Origin: Eucommia ulmoides
Lineage: Eukaryota; Streptophyta; Magnoliopsida; Garryales; Eucommiaceae
Assembly: GCA_016647705.1 (NCBI GenBank)
Contig: CM028334.1
Coordinates: 13,239,546 to 13,303,545 of the forward strand
Length of the DNA stretch: 64,000 bases
Reading direction: 5' to 3'
The notes under the pieces are model-generated. The model did no database searches. It was not told the DNA's origin and saw only the letters and a list, made by a program, of their open reading frames with translations. Every line of letters starts with the position of its first letter. Within the stretch, counting starts at the first letter, position 1. Shown piece after piece: positions 1 through 12,753 of the stretch. A program made the position numbers and the translations under genes.

Positions 1-2645
1 AAAACCTAAAGGAAATTGAGGGGAGATTAGTGTAATTTGGAAAAAAGATTATTATATATATATATATGCAGTGGAGATCAACCAAATCGGAAACAGGGGA
101 AAAGAGAGAAGACGTGGCAAGAAGGGATCAAGCTCAAACCCACCAATTCTATGCATATAAATAGCTACACATGCATTTCATAGTTCCAACACCTAAAAAG
201 AAGAAGAAAATTAGAAAAAATAAAGAAGAGAGAGAGGAGAAGGTTCGGTCGGCAGTGGGCTGTTCCAACATCGGTGTGTGCGTGGGTTCTTCTCGTCGTC
301 TGGGTGCGGGCGTGTATGTGTTCTGGTTATTGTTCCTCGTCGTCAGTGGGTGAGGGTGTGATAGTCGCCGTTTTGCTCGATGGTGTGAGTGTGTTTGTCA
401 TCGTTTGGTAAGTGTGTGCGTGTGTTTTTGTTCACCGACTGTGTGTGTGGGTGTGCCTGTGACTGTGTATGGGTGTGTTTGTGACTCTGTGTGTGTGTCC
501 GACAGTGTATGTGTGTGTGTGTGCGATCGTGTGTGTGCGTGTGTTCAGACGATTGGTTGTGTGTGCCACTGTGTGTTCATCGCGTGGGTGTGATCAGCGT
601 TGGTCGCAAGTGGTGTATGTTGTTGTTCGGCTGTGAGAGTGTGTTCTGCTGTGTATATGTGTGTGCATTTGGTTGGACGAGTGTGTGTGCATTGTTCTGC
701 TCATCGTCAATTGTGTGTATATGAGCGTCAATGTTTTCCCAGCGTGGGGGAGTGTGATCAGTCGTCGTTCGTCTAGTGTGCATGTGGGTGGGTGATCGTT
801 GTTGGTGGTCCAGCGGTGTGCATGTGTATTCAGTGGTTGTGTGTGGGGGGGGTTGTTATCAATTTCGTGTGTGTATGTGTAATCATCATGTGTGTATGAC
901 TGTCGTAGGGGGTGTAGGAATTGCTAGAGTTGGGGAAAGAGAGAGAGGGGCTAGTCTGAACGCAAGCAGAAGCAGAACAAGGACGAAGAGTATTCGCCGC
1001 GGTGGTGGTGCATCGCTGAGGCAGTGGAGTGCCAGCGAGGCAGGAAAAAAAAAGGAATAGGAAAAAAGAGGAAAAAAAATAAAATAAATTTGAAAATCCA
1101 ATTTCTCGGCCGCGAACGATTCGGAACAAGTAAAATTTTAATTGGGTATTATTATCAATTAAATTAAATTGTTAAGTACAAAAATTCCCGTAATCGTAAT
1201 AGTAATTTTCGTAACTGTAATAATATTGTTATGATCGTTAATCTTAAATAATTGGTGCGGTAAATATTAACGTAGCGAAACGGACGAAATAAAAAGTTCT
1301 TCATAATGAAAACTTGGGGAAGGGGAAATATAAGATTTGAGGCCTGCATTTCACGTTAGGTTATTTTAAGTAAAATATTAATTTAGGCCTATCATTTTTA
1401 GGTTCACAGGCACCAGCATCCCAGTAGGTTCTGGACAGTGACGTTTTTGCAGTGCGGAGAACGAGGTGAGTGTATTATCTTCTATGTAAATCTACAAAGT
1501 TTATTTTTGTATAAATTGTGGAAAACGTGCTTATTTAAAAATGAACGTATTTTCAATTTATATGGATCAAGTGGTTTTGGTGATAAAAGTGGAAAATGAT
1601 TTTTGGACCAAGTAGGTTTTAAAGGTGGTTTTTGTCCAACTATGTCATAGTTTTTCTTCTTGTTAGGCAGGTGTGACTTGCGAGATGTGGATTTTCTTCT
1701 CATTAGGCGGATATGACCTACGGGATGTGAATTTTCTTCCCGTTAGGCGGATTTGACCTACGGGATGTGAATTTTTTTCTCGTTAGGCGGTATTACCTAC
1801 GAGATGTGAATTTTCTTCTCGTTAGGCAGATATGACCTACGAGATGTGGATTTTCTTCCCGTTAGGTGGATATGACCTACGGGATGTGATTTTTTCTTCT
1901 CGTTAGGAGGATATGACCTGCGAGATGTGGATTACCTGCTAGGCAAGTCCTACAGAGTGGTTTGACCCGTCAGGAGTACAAATCTGGCGAGTGGTACGGT
2001 ATCGTTGTAACTCCCGATCGTGAGGTAAAAATGATCCTATGGCTAGTAGGAAAGGGGTGTGGTGTATTTGACGATGAACTATCTGGATTGATTCGGTTTG
2101 GATATATTACTTTAAAATGGATTGGCGTATATATATTATTTTGGTTGCACTAGTTGAATTAAAATATTTGGATTGTGTGTTTTAAATATATGAGTTTATT
2201 TCAATAGTGACAGAAAAACTGGATTTTCATACGGTATGTGATTATATAATATTATATTTTTTAATGTAGTATTGGAATCCTTATACTTGATCCATACAAA
2301 TCGTTTTTATTATGAAAATAGTATACCATAAAAAAAAATTGGTTTTAGGTGCCGCAAATAGGAGTGGGTCTACTACTGGCACTAGTTAAAGTCCGGGAAG
2401 TAGTGTCATTTTGGGAGGTGGGCCAGTTAGAGGCGAACCGAGGAAGGTTTAATATTTTCTTTTGGTGATTTTTGTTGTATATATATTTGGGACGGGTGTG
2501 TCCCATATTTTTTGAGAATGAGATTAACGTATTGTATTTGGAAAAAAAAATACTAATAGTGTTACGCGTGTGTCTGGGTATGTATATATATATATACACA
2601 CGCGTACCCAGACACGAGCGCCCGTTACCCGGGGTGGGATGTGAA
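1..2645 (+). repeat. 5' LTR of a Tekay/Del-like Ty3/gypsy chromovirus (left end outside window)
   Basis: This is the long terminal repeat of the element whose coding remnant follows. It ends just before a tRNA-Met primer-binding site at 2651. The same sequence order (a TATA-like leader, 'gacgtggcaag' and 'ggatcaagctca', then a GT-rich tract) is found in reverse orientation in the solo LTR at 20759-23361. Position 1 corresponds to about 180 bases into that repeat, so the true start lies upstream of the window. The stretch at 240-900 is strongly GT-rich and gives spurious cysteine/valine-rich reading frames. Confidence 0.8.
1655..1935 (+). repeat. Tandem repeat inside the LTR, about seven units of 40-43 bp
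   Basis: Each unit reads roughly 'cgttaggcggatatgaccta' followed by 'cgggatgtga' and a T/C-rich spacer. The units differ by point changes and small length differences. I did not see the same unit in the related solo LTR, which instead has a shorter 'ccgaagcggata' repeat at 21395-21530. Confidence 0.85.
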
Positions 2646-2650
2646 GTTTG

Positions 2651-2669
2651 TGGTATCAGAGCCTAGGTT
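2651..2669 (+). other. Primer-binding site (tRNA-Met type)
   Basis: 'tggtatcagagcc' is complementary to the 3' end of plant initiator tRNA-Met, the usual primer of chromoviruses. It lies immediately after the LTR end and fixes the + orientation of the element. Confidence 0.85.
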
Positions 2670-3051
2670 ATAGGTTCTGTAGACATGTCAGTCAGTCGAG
2701 CCAATGATGGACCTTGAGATAGGGTGTCAATAGGTGGGTTCGGCACGCGAGTGATAGTTCCGTTATTAAATTAAATACTGTTGTTTTTCAGGTTAGCCAG
2801 TAGTTTATTAAATTTCATTTCAGATAGTGAAGATAGAGTGTGTAAACGAGAGCTCTGGAAGTGTGGGACCCCAGAGGCAGGTAGAACTCCAAAGGTAGGA
2901 AGATAGGATGTAAGGAAGCTTAGATGTCGTCGAGAGGATTTTGCAGGCTGCTGCCCAGTTGACAGAGCAGCAGGAGAAAATGATGAAATGTTAAAAGGCC
3001 AAAATTGATACTGCTACGTCCCAAGCAGTACTTCTGAAAAGATTCAAGGAG

Positions 3052-3850
3052 TTGGATCCTCCGGTTTTCACAGGAACGACAGGTCCAACTGATGCCGAGA
3101 ATTGGTTGAGAGGCGTGGGGCATGTTTTTAAGGCCATGAGGATTATTGACGATAACCGAGTTCCTCTGGCCACTTTCCAGCTGAAAGAGAAAGTTGAACA
3201 TTGGTGGGTGGAGATGAAGAGGTTACTTTCGGAACCAGGCAAGGAGATTACTTGGGATCATTTTGTTGCGGTGTTCAATGAGAAATATTTCCCTGAGTCT
3301 TATCGGTTCCAGATGGAGGAAGAGTTCATAGTTTTGAAGTAGGGGAAGATGATCGTCCAGCCGTACGAAGTTAGATTCGATGTTTTGTCCCGTTTTGTTC
3401 CTGATCTGGTAAGAGCAGAAGAGGCGAAATACAGGCAATTCCAAAAATGGCTCAATTTAGAAATCTGTTCCAGGCTGACGAGCAGACAGATTAAGAGTTA
3501 CGCTGAGTTGGTGAATACGACAAAGTTAGTAGAAATGGATGTTCATGAAGCCGCTGAGAGCCGTGAGCAGTACAAGAGGGGTAGATTTGAGTCACCTAGT
3601 AGATATTCAGGTGGCACTTCTCAGGGAACGGTATCTCGACTGCTACTCGCTTGGGTCCGATCGTTTGACCAATCCGTTAGAAGTCGTGGTTCACGAAAGT
3701 CATACTCCGGGCAACAACAGAGTGTATTTGGACCGAGTATCGGCCAGTGAGGGCAGGGGAGAAATCAGTCGTCTAGTCGAGCCGGGGCATTTGTATGTTA
3801 TCAGTGTGGGGCACCGGATCATTTTGCCAAGGACTGTCCCATAGGAGGAC
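3052..3850 (+). pseudogene. gag remnant (retrotransposon capsid and zinc knuckle)
   Basis: The translation shows a Retrotrans_gag-type core with 'EHWWVEMKRLL' and 'FNEKYFPESYRFQMEEEF'. It is followed near 3787-3840 by a CCHC zinc knuckle of the form CYQCGAPDHFAKDC. This is the nucleic-acid-binding end of Gag in plant gypsy elements. Fossil; not expected to be functional. Confidence 0.85.
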
Positions 3851-4053
3851 TAATATGTTTTCGTTGTCATGAGTCGGGTCATATATTTACGAATTATCTT
3901 AAATTTGCTATCATATCTACACCTTCTGCGAGCAGTGTGAGTAGTGCTGGCCCTAGTACTACTTAGGGACGTGGTAGAGGATATGCTAGTAGACCTCTGA
4001 CGCGAGGTTGGGTATTTGCTATGACTTGACCGGATGCGCAGGCTACTCCAGTT

Positions 4054-6545
4054 GTGGTTACAAGTATCATGTCATTATATGGTAGAGATGCATGTGTACT
4101 TATTGATCCCGATTCTACTCATTTATTTGTTTCTGCAACCTTCATGATGCATATAGGAAAATTCCCTACTTCCCTGCTATATAGTATCATTATCTCTACT
4201 CCGGTAGGTGAGTCTGTGTCGATAGATAGTGCGTATAAAGACAGTCTATTTCAGATTGGTGATAGAGAGTTATTAGTAAATCTACTACCCTTTAGCATTC
4301 ATGATTTTGATATGATACTGTGTATGGATTTGCAATCCGGTTATCATGCCACGGTGGATTGCTTGAAAAATGAAGTTATCTTTCGGGTCACAGGTGATCC
4401 AGAGTAGGTATTTTTGGGGGATAGAATCATTACCCCTGTTAGCTTGATTTCAGTCCTGGAGGCTAGGAAGCTACTAAAAATAGGATGTCAGGGATATCTT
4501 GCGTATGTGATTGACACCAAACAAAATGAAGTTCATGTGGCGGATATTCCAGTGGTCAGGAATTTTTTCAATGTGTTCCCAGAAGAATTTCCAGGGTTTC
4601 CAGTAGATAGGGAGATGGAATTCACCATCGAGTTGCTTCTAGGAACTACTCCGATATCAATCTCACCTTATCGTATGGCGCTTACTGAGCTGAAGGAATT
4701 AAAGATTTCGTTGCAAGATCTGTTAGACCGTGGGTTTATCAGACCTCGTATTTCTCTGTGGGGAGCCCCTATGTTATTTGTGAAGAAGAAAGATGGCACG
4801 TTAAGGATGTGTATCGATTACCGGTAGTTGAATAAGGTGACGTTTTGTAATAAATACCCATTGCCTATAATTGATGATATGTTTGACTAATTGCAGAAGG
4901 CCAGGGTGTTTTCCAATATAGATCTTCGATCAGGATATCACCAGCTGAAAGTCAGAGACAGTGACATGGCGAAGATGGTGTTCTGTATGAGGTATGGGCA
5001 TTATTAATTCTTAGTGATGCCGTTTGGGTTGACGAATGCCCCTGCTGCCTTTATGGATTTGATGAATCGGATCTTCCAACCTTATCTAGATTAGTTTATT
5101 ATCGTGTTCATTGATGATATACTGATCTATTCCCAAAGTAGAGAAGAGCTTGCAGAGCATCTCCAGATTGTGTTGCAGACGTTGCAAGAGAAACAATTGT
5201 ATGCCAAATTCAATAAATGTGAGTTCTAGTTGGATCGAGTGGTATTCTTGGGACATGTTATCTCAGGAGATGGTATTCAGGTAGATCCAAAGAAAGTCGA
5301 AGTCGTGATGCAATGGGAGAGGCCAAAAAGTGTGACCGAAGTTCGAAACTTTTTGGGATTGGCGGGTTATTATCGTCAGTTTGTACAGGGATTCTCTGTT
5401 ATAGTTGTCCCATTGACCTGATTGACCCGCAAAGAATCCAAATTCGAGTGGACTGATAAATGTGAGCAGAGTTTTCAGGAGTTGAAGAATAGACTGATAT
5501 ATGCGTCAATACTCTCCCTTCCGACTGAAGGTGGGGGATTTGTGATCTACAGTGACGCATCACATCAGGGACTAGGGTGTGTACTGATACAACATAGTCA
5601 TGTGATTGCATTTGCCTCCCGACAATTAAAGAATCATGAGCGTAATTACCCGATGCAGGATTTGGAATTGGCGGCGATTGTGTTTGCCCTAAAGATCTAG
5701 AGACATTACCTATATGGTGAGACTTATAGATATACATTGACCATCAGAGTTTGAAATACTTATTTACTTAGAAAGAACTAAATCTGAGGCAAAGACGCTG
5801 GATAGAGTTTATCAAGGACTATGATTGTACTATCCACTATTACCTTGGGAAGGCCAATGTTGTAGCGGATGTATTGAGTCGAAAATCAGCGGATTTAGTT
5901 TTACACATTCAAGTTGTTCATATCAATCTGTATACCAAGTTGAGATCTTTGCAAGTTCAGTTGGCGGTTGGTTAGACGGCAGAGTTGCTTGTGACTTTGA
6001 CTTTGAGGCTGATATTTATCGACCGTATTATTGAAGCACAGAAGTTGGATACCCAATTGAAGAAGATCAGAGGTGAAGTAAAGAATGGTCACAGAGCTGA
6101 CTATTGTGTCAGGGATAGCGATGAGGCCTTGATGGTGGAAAATAACCTATGTGTACCTGATGACGCCAATTTGAAGAAGGATATCTTGAAGAAAGCGCAT
6201 AGCTCAGCATACGCAATGCACCCGGGCAGTACTAAAATGTATCGGGATCTGCAAGAACATTATTGGTGGAATGGAATAAAGCGAGAAATTGCTAAATTTA
6301 TTGCCACGTTTGTCAGCAAGTCAAGATCGAGCACCAACGTCCAAGTGGGTTATTACAACCTCTACCTATACTAGAATGGAAATGGGAGTATATCACAATG
6401 GATTTCGTTTCGGGATTACTCCGTACTCAAAAGAGGCATAATTTCATCTGAGTAATCGTTGATAGGCTTACTAAATCTGCTCATTTTCTGGCTGTAAAGA
6501 CGACGTACTCTCTCAATAAGTATGTCCAATTGTATGTTAACAAGA
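4054..6545 (+). pseudogene. pol remnant: protease, reverse transcriptase, RNase H, partial integrase
   Basis: The protease region (about 4054-4400) has an aspartate motif resembling 'VLIDPDSTHLFV'. Reverse transcriptase runs from about 4570 to 5420, with '[16 protein letters not shown]' and 'FLGHVISGDGIQVDPKKVE'. RNase H lies at about 5422-5700 ('IYSDASHQGLGCVL'). Integrase with an HHCC-like start lies at about 6090-6545. The order matches Ty3/gypsy. It is a fossil with multiple breaks. Confidence 0.88.
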
Positions 6546-6550
6546 TTTAA

Positions 6551-8300
6551 ATCTCGATGAATAACTAAACTTGAGCAGCGGTATAAGTTTTTTTCATATC
6601 CAATATACCAAATCCAATGAATTCATGATGTATGTAGAAAACTCTTTTTGATAGCTCTTAGAAAGTTCTTATGGTTTTCTCAAAAATGATCGATTTCAAA
6701 TATAGGTAATTTATCTCTTATACAGGATAGAGTGAAACTTCAATTTGTTTATCACGATTTCCAGGCTTTATAATCTAGAATAAATGTATGACAAATAAAT
6801 CAAATCTAGATATGAGTAAGTAATTCACACAATAGCAAGTAATCACAATTAATATTCAATTAAGCTTGGATTGAACTCACCAATATGAACTTAGATATGT
6901 ACGATGCAGATGTACCAGAATATAAGTAATCCCCCACTTGATTCCTCTAAGAATTTATTAATTGGTATGCAACAAGTCTCTTAGAATGGCTCACTATGGT
7001 GAATCTCACAAACTTTCACTCTTTTCGATAATGTAATGTTATATGAACGCTAATTCACTCAATAAGAATCTAAGAGAGGTATACACGCAAAAATAAGGTT
7101 TCCGAAATGTACAAGTGAGATAGGTTTGGGGAATTTTTTGAATTACACTCTTGTATTTCTTGTTCTGAATAGAGTTGTTCAAGACACCTTTATATATGTC
7201 TCAATTATGAGCATTTTAGAATGTATCCGTTGTGCTTTAATGATATGAATATTAGGAACTATTAATCTGATGATATTTCCAACACTCCAATTCATCTTAA
7301 TTATAGCAAATAATCACAATGAGACAAGTAACAAGTAAAAGGACTACATTTTAGGGCTTGAAAATAGAAACTTTATATTCAACGATTTTCCTATTAATCT
7401 TATTTCTTAATTCAAAATAATTGGTTTAATTCAAAGATAAGATGTTTAATTGAAGTTTTAAACTCATTTAAATCAATATGGTGTTTTATTCAAGCTCAAA
7501 TTTGTGTTTTGCTTAACATATCAAAACAACTCCAGAAATCATTTGACCAGTTTCGACAATCATGTTCTTGGTTGGTTGTTTAGACAACTTACGGGTGTAA
7601 TCAATTGACTGACTCTAATGGTTAGTTGACCGGTTGTTCAAAACTTATTCAATTCAAAGCCTATTTTCGTAATTAGTTGATCAGTTTTTCCTATCGGTTG
7701 ATCGGTTTAGGCCAGTTTCTATTTCTTTAAGGCGACTTGTCAAATTGGATAATTGGTTCTAGATGCTGATTTCCTCTCTTTCAAGGCTACTAGCTAGATT
7801 AGTTTACCTTATCTAGATATCGGTCGATCGAATTCTGTAGGATTTTAGTTTTTAATTTTCAACTATTTTCAATTTGTTTTTTATTTTTATTGTTCTAGAT
7901 TAAATTATACACATCCATAAGAAATCAAACACATGTATATCACAATAATCATGTCACGTGACAATGAAAGTATGATGTGTGTTGGTCATAGTAAAGTTAA
8001 TGTGTATTGAAAAATAGGGAAGAAGTTATCTTATCTTTCCATATATCACATGTTTGTTTGAAGCCCTCCCAAACCACTTGAATCTTTGACTTGGTTTGTG
8101 TCTTCAATCTTGATCCTCAAATCTCTTCATTATTTAACTCATCATTCTTTATTCTTTGATTCAACATCATTCTTTATTTTTAGTGGTGTCTCCAATGTTA
8201 CATTTCCTGTTTTAAACACACTTGACAACCATGTTAAATACAAAGACCCAAAATATCTTGTTATCATCAAAATCATATCTCAGAAGTTCACTCTCTTGGA
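6551..8300. repeat. AT-rich LTR-like remnant, possibly SIRE/copia type
   Basis: No gene is visible. The stretch begins exactly where integrase similarity of the preceding element stops. It contains several GGTTGACC/TTGATCGG-like motifs at 7560-7830, the same style of motif found in the SIRE-like LTRs at 32760-33080 and 41100-41310. Near 8240-8280 it has 'cttgttatcatcaaaatc', which resembles the reverse complement of the start of SIRE-type LTRs. The exact family and both ends are uncertain. Confidence 0.4.
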
Positions 8301-8379
8301 GTCAACAATCCCCTTGAACCTTGGGCCTTGCCTACCCTCATCTTCCCATCACTCACCCTGGTCCTTGTCAGTAGCGAAC

Positions 8380-10640
8380 CTTTTCTAGGTGACCCCTTCA
8401 AATGAACTCTTCAATCTTGTTCTTGAGGTCATAACAGTTGTAAGTGGTATGAATTTGATCTCACTGAAAATCACACCCCTTATCAAAATTGAGAGTCTTT
8501 TCTCTATTTTTTAGATGTTGTGGCCACATTGTCAACTTCTTATCCTTGATTTGCATTAGCACCGTGCATATTGGTGCATTCAGGAGAATAAAATTCTTGT
8601 CATGGAGATGAGATCTCGGCCTCATGGGATGATTGTTAGACCCTCGCTGCGTTGGCCATTTTTCTTCTTCTTTAACCTAGTGTCTTCCTGACCAGGTTTG
8701 TGGTAGCTTAAATTATCTACCTTCTGCTTACCTCTGGGGTCTTCTTCATCTTTTGCACGGGCTCAATAAACATCCTCAACCAAAATAAATTCGATAGAAA
8801 TGGTGAATACGAGGCTAGCGTTTTTGGTGGTGCCCGGGTCATCTCATAGAGAAAATTATACTTTTTTATTCGTCTCATTAATGTGAAGATGGTCATGTCA
8901 TTGTTCATATCTTCAACTTGGTCAGATTCTTGCCTGACCTTTCCAAGTACATCTCGGGTCTCTCACATTTTCTTTATAGGACGGATAACAGATGCGACAA
9001 GTTTTTGAACCATCGTTTGTTGCTAACGATGCGATGGACAAAAATAGCACTTAAAGATTCAAAAGAGTCAAATGTTCCTAGTTTTAAGGTCTTGCACTAT
9101 TTGCTGGTTGTCCTAACCAACATTACTTGGAAATCGTGGTACTTTACCCAATCTGTTGCTCCCTAAAGATCCATATGTGCATGATACGAGTCCAAGTGCC
9201 CCCACCGGGTCGGTGTTTCATTGGTATGTCCCAATCTGGGATGGTAACTTGAAGTTCAGAGGGACTTTTTCCCTCAAGACTCAAGACGTGAAAAGTAGTC
9301 ACATTGCTTTATTATTTTGCACACAATAGGGTCCTTACCAATCTGACGAGCTTCTTATTAATAGCGTTGACTTGATCTCATAGGTCACTGTTCACTTGAT
9401 GGTCCTGGTTTGATTGGTGAGTTCTCGAACGTGTTCCCGAAAAAGCCTCCATAAAATATGGAACGTCGCTAGGGGACAAATCCGTTGCCCTCTTACTTCG
9501 TTGGGTATTGGTTGGAGTGTTCCACTAAAATGTTGGGCGGTTCTTTCATTTTGCTGACCGGGTAGCTTGCACCCTTAGAACAAGCCTAGAATGGATGCTA
9601 CATGCTAACTCGGAGGGGAAGAACTAGTCAGCGCTTCTTCCATCTCCCTGCAGATTCGTTCTAGCTCATTCCTGAGTTCTTGCTGCTTTCTATGTAGTTG
9701 TTCTTTCAAACAACATTCTCTTCGAACTCTTTGTCTTTCGTCGGCAATGACTTGTACCTCGCTATATGGGGGCACATAGCCTTGCGAAATTGGAGGTGGT
9801 AATTGGTTTTGCCTAGCCATTCTTTGCACACTGTGAGAGAGATCATGAACCTTCCTTATCAAATCCATCAACAACGACTGAGATTTACCAGAAAGGCCAA
9901 TCCCTGGATCCGTTGTGTGGATAGGTTGCTTCTCGTTCTCTTATTTGTTGGTCATGATCCTAAATCTCAAGGTAATCATAAAAAAATTCGAAATTGCCAA
10001 AAAAAAAAAAAAAAATGTTCGTCCATTTCACAAACGGCCAATCTGATGATGCTAAAAACAAGATCGTCAGAAATGGTTTCTTAAGCTTTGGTTCCTAAAA
10101 ATAATGCATCGTGGGTGGGCCCACCGTCGTTGTACCTCCATTGTGAGAACCACTAGAGTTTTCTGAGAGTATTTTGGTAGAAATTAATTGTTAGCAATTA
10201 GTGGACATATCTCGACTAATCCGCCCTTGTAGTATTTATAAGGGGTGTGAGAAGACTTATTAAACAAGTGTTCCCTAAATCTTGATCAATCCTCATTAGT
10301 GCCCCAATTTAAGGGGATATGGGGTTAATGGGTCATTGCATTTAAATGTAACCGCCCATTCTACATATAATTGACTCCTATAACATCTCTCGAGCTCTGG
10401 TTGCATCCGAGCAGGGAGTAATGTGGGTCCATTCTCGGTGAACCAAAAAAAAAGAGTATAACACCACCAAGCTTCTCTTAGTCTTGGACAGGATGTGCTC
10501 TTATGCTCGGGGTCCTCAAGTTTGTGGCAGTTTTCTCGAGTATCGGGTAGCTCCAGATTTGGAAGGTCTAAGCCCATGTGCCTAGCACGTGGGCCCAACT
10601 CCATTATAATTGTAACTAGTTTTAGCCCCGCACTAAGTGT
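8380..10640 (-). mobile_element. Ty3/gypsy (Tat-like) remnant: gag plus part of an LTR, minus strand
   Basis: Reading the minus strand from about 9874 to 8380 gives a plant gypsy Gag. It has an N-terminal coiled, Q/E/R-rich segment ('QLHRKQQELRNELERICREM'), then 'DMNNDMTIFTLMRR' with 'YEMTRAPPKTLA', and finally 'CYDLKNKIEEFIRRGHLEK', which is typical of Gag just before the protease. The sequence at 10085-10640 fits an LTR with a reversed promoter-like 'tatttataagg'. No pol was seen. Fossil with several breaks; ends approximate. Confidence 0.65.
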
Positions 10641-12550
10641 GAGTTTTGAAATAATTTATTTATTTATTTTATTTTATTATTTAGATATAATTTATATTTT
10701 TTATTTTTGAAAAAATATTTTGTATTAGTTAGTGGGGTTTGTATTTTTTTTTTTTTTTTTTTTCTATGGGTGAACTATGTTTTATTTTGTAGTATTTGAA
10801 ATATTTATTTTTTCAATTTTGTAATATTTGTTTTCAATTAGTATTATGAATATTTTATTTTTGGGTGTTGAAGTTAAAAGTACTATTTAATATTTGATAA
10901 ATGATAAAAATTTAGTTCAACATAATTTTTAATTTTAAAGAAATATGCGCGTTCAAATTATTTAAAATGAAATTAATCAACAAATACTCTTAATAATTTA
11001 AATGTACTCAAAATGTTAAGAAAGAATGAATATATTATTGTTGAACTCTCAAAAAATTGGGATGTTATAGAAAGAAGAGGAAGAGACAATATGAGCTCCT
11101 AAAAATTGTACCGAAATAATATTAAATAGACGTCATCATTTCGGATTTCATTACTAAGTTATTAATACATGAAATCCCAAGAAATATGGCTTACTTCATA
11201 ATTTATGTATTTTAATAAGGTATCCTAATTTCAAATATACAGTTACTTATAAAAGATAAATCGTTCTATTTGATGCTATGATATTCAATAATATTATTTA
11301 TCCATTTCTTAAAACAAAATAAAATGACAATATTAATAAAAATTTTAAACCAACAAATGAAACACATACAGAGAAAACTCAATACTTTACACACAAATCG
11401 GACCTGAATTTCATGCAAAAATAAAATAAAATAAAAACAATAAATACATTTATCACTTTTAGTTTGACATATCAATTAATGATCCGGCTCTTTCAGTCGA
11501 CGTCGATCTCAATCTCGAAACCCTCGTATCAAGAATTGCACATAACCCGAACTAATTATTTTACAATTAAATGACAAGATGTTTGCAAGTTCTTGACATA
11601 TACATTAATAAAGTATTGATAATAGCAAAAGTTTAAAAAATATATAAAAATTTAGACAATTTTAAAGTGTGTCCAATTATGGGATAAAAAAAAAAAAAAA
11701 AAGAATCCTTATATAGAAAGTATTTTGAAGTCCTCTCAAATTATAACCATCAGTGGCATTACGTATTTTTAATGGAATTATGACAATAAAATGATTGAAA
11801 ACTTTTGACATACTCACACATTAAAAACATTAAATTGGTAAAATTATGATAATAAAATCAAGTAAAAAATACTTTTAGTAATTAAAATATATTTAAAATT
11901 ATGAAAAATAAAGAAAATAGAATTGGTGAACTCTCATTTATTTGAAAATTGAGAAATTCACTTTTAGTTTTTGTTATTTTGTCATATGATTACCTTTGTC
12001 ATTGAGGTTAGTGCAGGTTTTAGTTATTGCACTTATCAATCATCTTAGCTAGCTAGTTGGGAAAATTCATTAAATATAATAAACAATATAAATTTCGTTG
12101 TGTGTGTGTGTATATTATATATATATAACAGTTGCCAAACCCCCGTTAATTGGTTGTGAAGTGCCCCCAAATTGCAAGTTGTATTCTGTATATGATATGA
12201 TCAGTTAAAGTACTGAGACATCAGGTCTGAAGAAGCAAAACCAAAGCCAGTCACGAAGAAGGCATAAAAAATGTATCAGATAGATTGCTAAACTGTACAA
12301 CTAAATTAATGTTTTACATGAGCCTATTTTAGGCCCACTTTTTACACTTTCTACTTTGATCGAAATCGGCCATTTTGGGATTTTTTCCGCCGCCTTCAAT
12401 CGGAATATGTACATTACAACTTATTTGTCGGGAGAAATTCTGCCTCTGAATCTCTGCAATATTATTGTGTTTCTGTGATGTATTTGAAGAAGATATTTGA
12501 CTTCGAGAAAGAATTTATTTGTTTTTTTGCTTTTTTTTTTTTTTTTTCAA
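10641..12550. other. AT-rich intergenic spacer
   Basis: I see no gene here. The stretch contains poly-T and poly-A runs (for example 10747-10763 and near 11688-11702), a short GT/AT microsatellite near 12097-12127, and otherwise unique-looking AT-rich DNA. Transcript 3' sequence of the minus-strand carrier gene could extend into its right end. Confidence 0.5.
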
Positions 12551-12551
12551 A

Positions 12552-12685
12552 TTAAGAGTATGTTTGGATGAGGGATTTGAAAAGGCATTTCATTTCAAAC
12601 AGGGACTCCCAAAATTTTCTTTAGAGCAAATTCCTTTTCCAAATCAAATACTTCTTCTAATAACTCAACCAAACACACTTAAGAA
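12552..12685. mobile_element. Small Tourist-like MITE candidate
   Basis: The left end reads 'ttaagagtatgtttggatga' and the right end is its near reverse complement ('actcaaccaaacacacttaa'), about 130 bp apart. 'TGTTTGG' near the tip is usual for PIF/Harbinger-derived Tourist MITEs, and the ends abut TTA/TAA. It has no coding capacity. It sits about 70 bp beyond the stop codon of the carrier gene, so probably in its 3' untranslated or flanking region. Confidence 0.45.
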
Positions 12686-12753
12686 AATTTTATCCATCCC
12701 GCGTCGAAATCAAATTCCTTCTACAAATACCTTACCCAAATAAGAAGAATCAT

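Larger units (their letters stand above)
2646..6550 (+). mobile_element. Internal region of a Tekay/Del-like Ty3/gypsy chromovirus, fossil, 3' part missing
   Basis: In order this holds gag, a CCHC zinc knuckle, protease, reverse transcriptase, RNase H and the start of integrase. The family is judged from the RT/RNase H wording, the tRNA-Met primer site and the long LTR. The similarity ends in integrase at about 6550, where unrelated AT-rich sequence begins, so the chromodomain and 3' LTR are absent. The coding region carries many breaks (on the order of ten) and looks old and inactive. Confidence 0.85.

Noticed and set aside
171-1129. Several Cys/Val-rich or His/Thr-rich open frames on both strands
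   Set aside because: They are translations of the GT-rich tract of an LTR and have no domain or start context.
1655-1935. Repeat array considered as a CRISPR-like array
   Set aside because: The units are contiguous diverged tandem repeats without unique spacers, lying in a plant LTR.
8086-8388. 100-residue plus-strand open frame
   Set aside because: It has low-complexity Ser/Leu composition, lies at the border of an LTR-like remnant, and shows no family resemblance.
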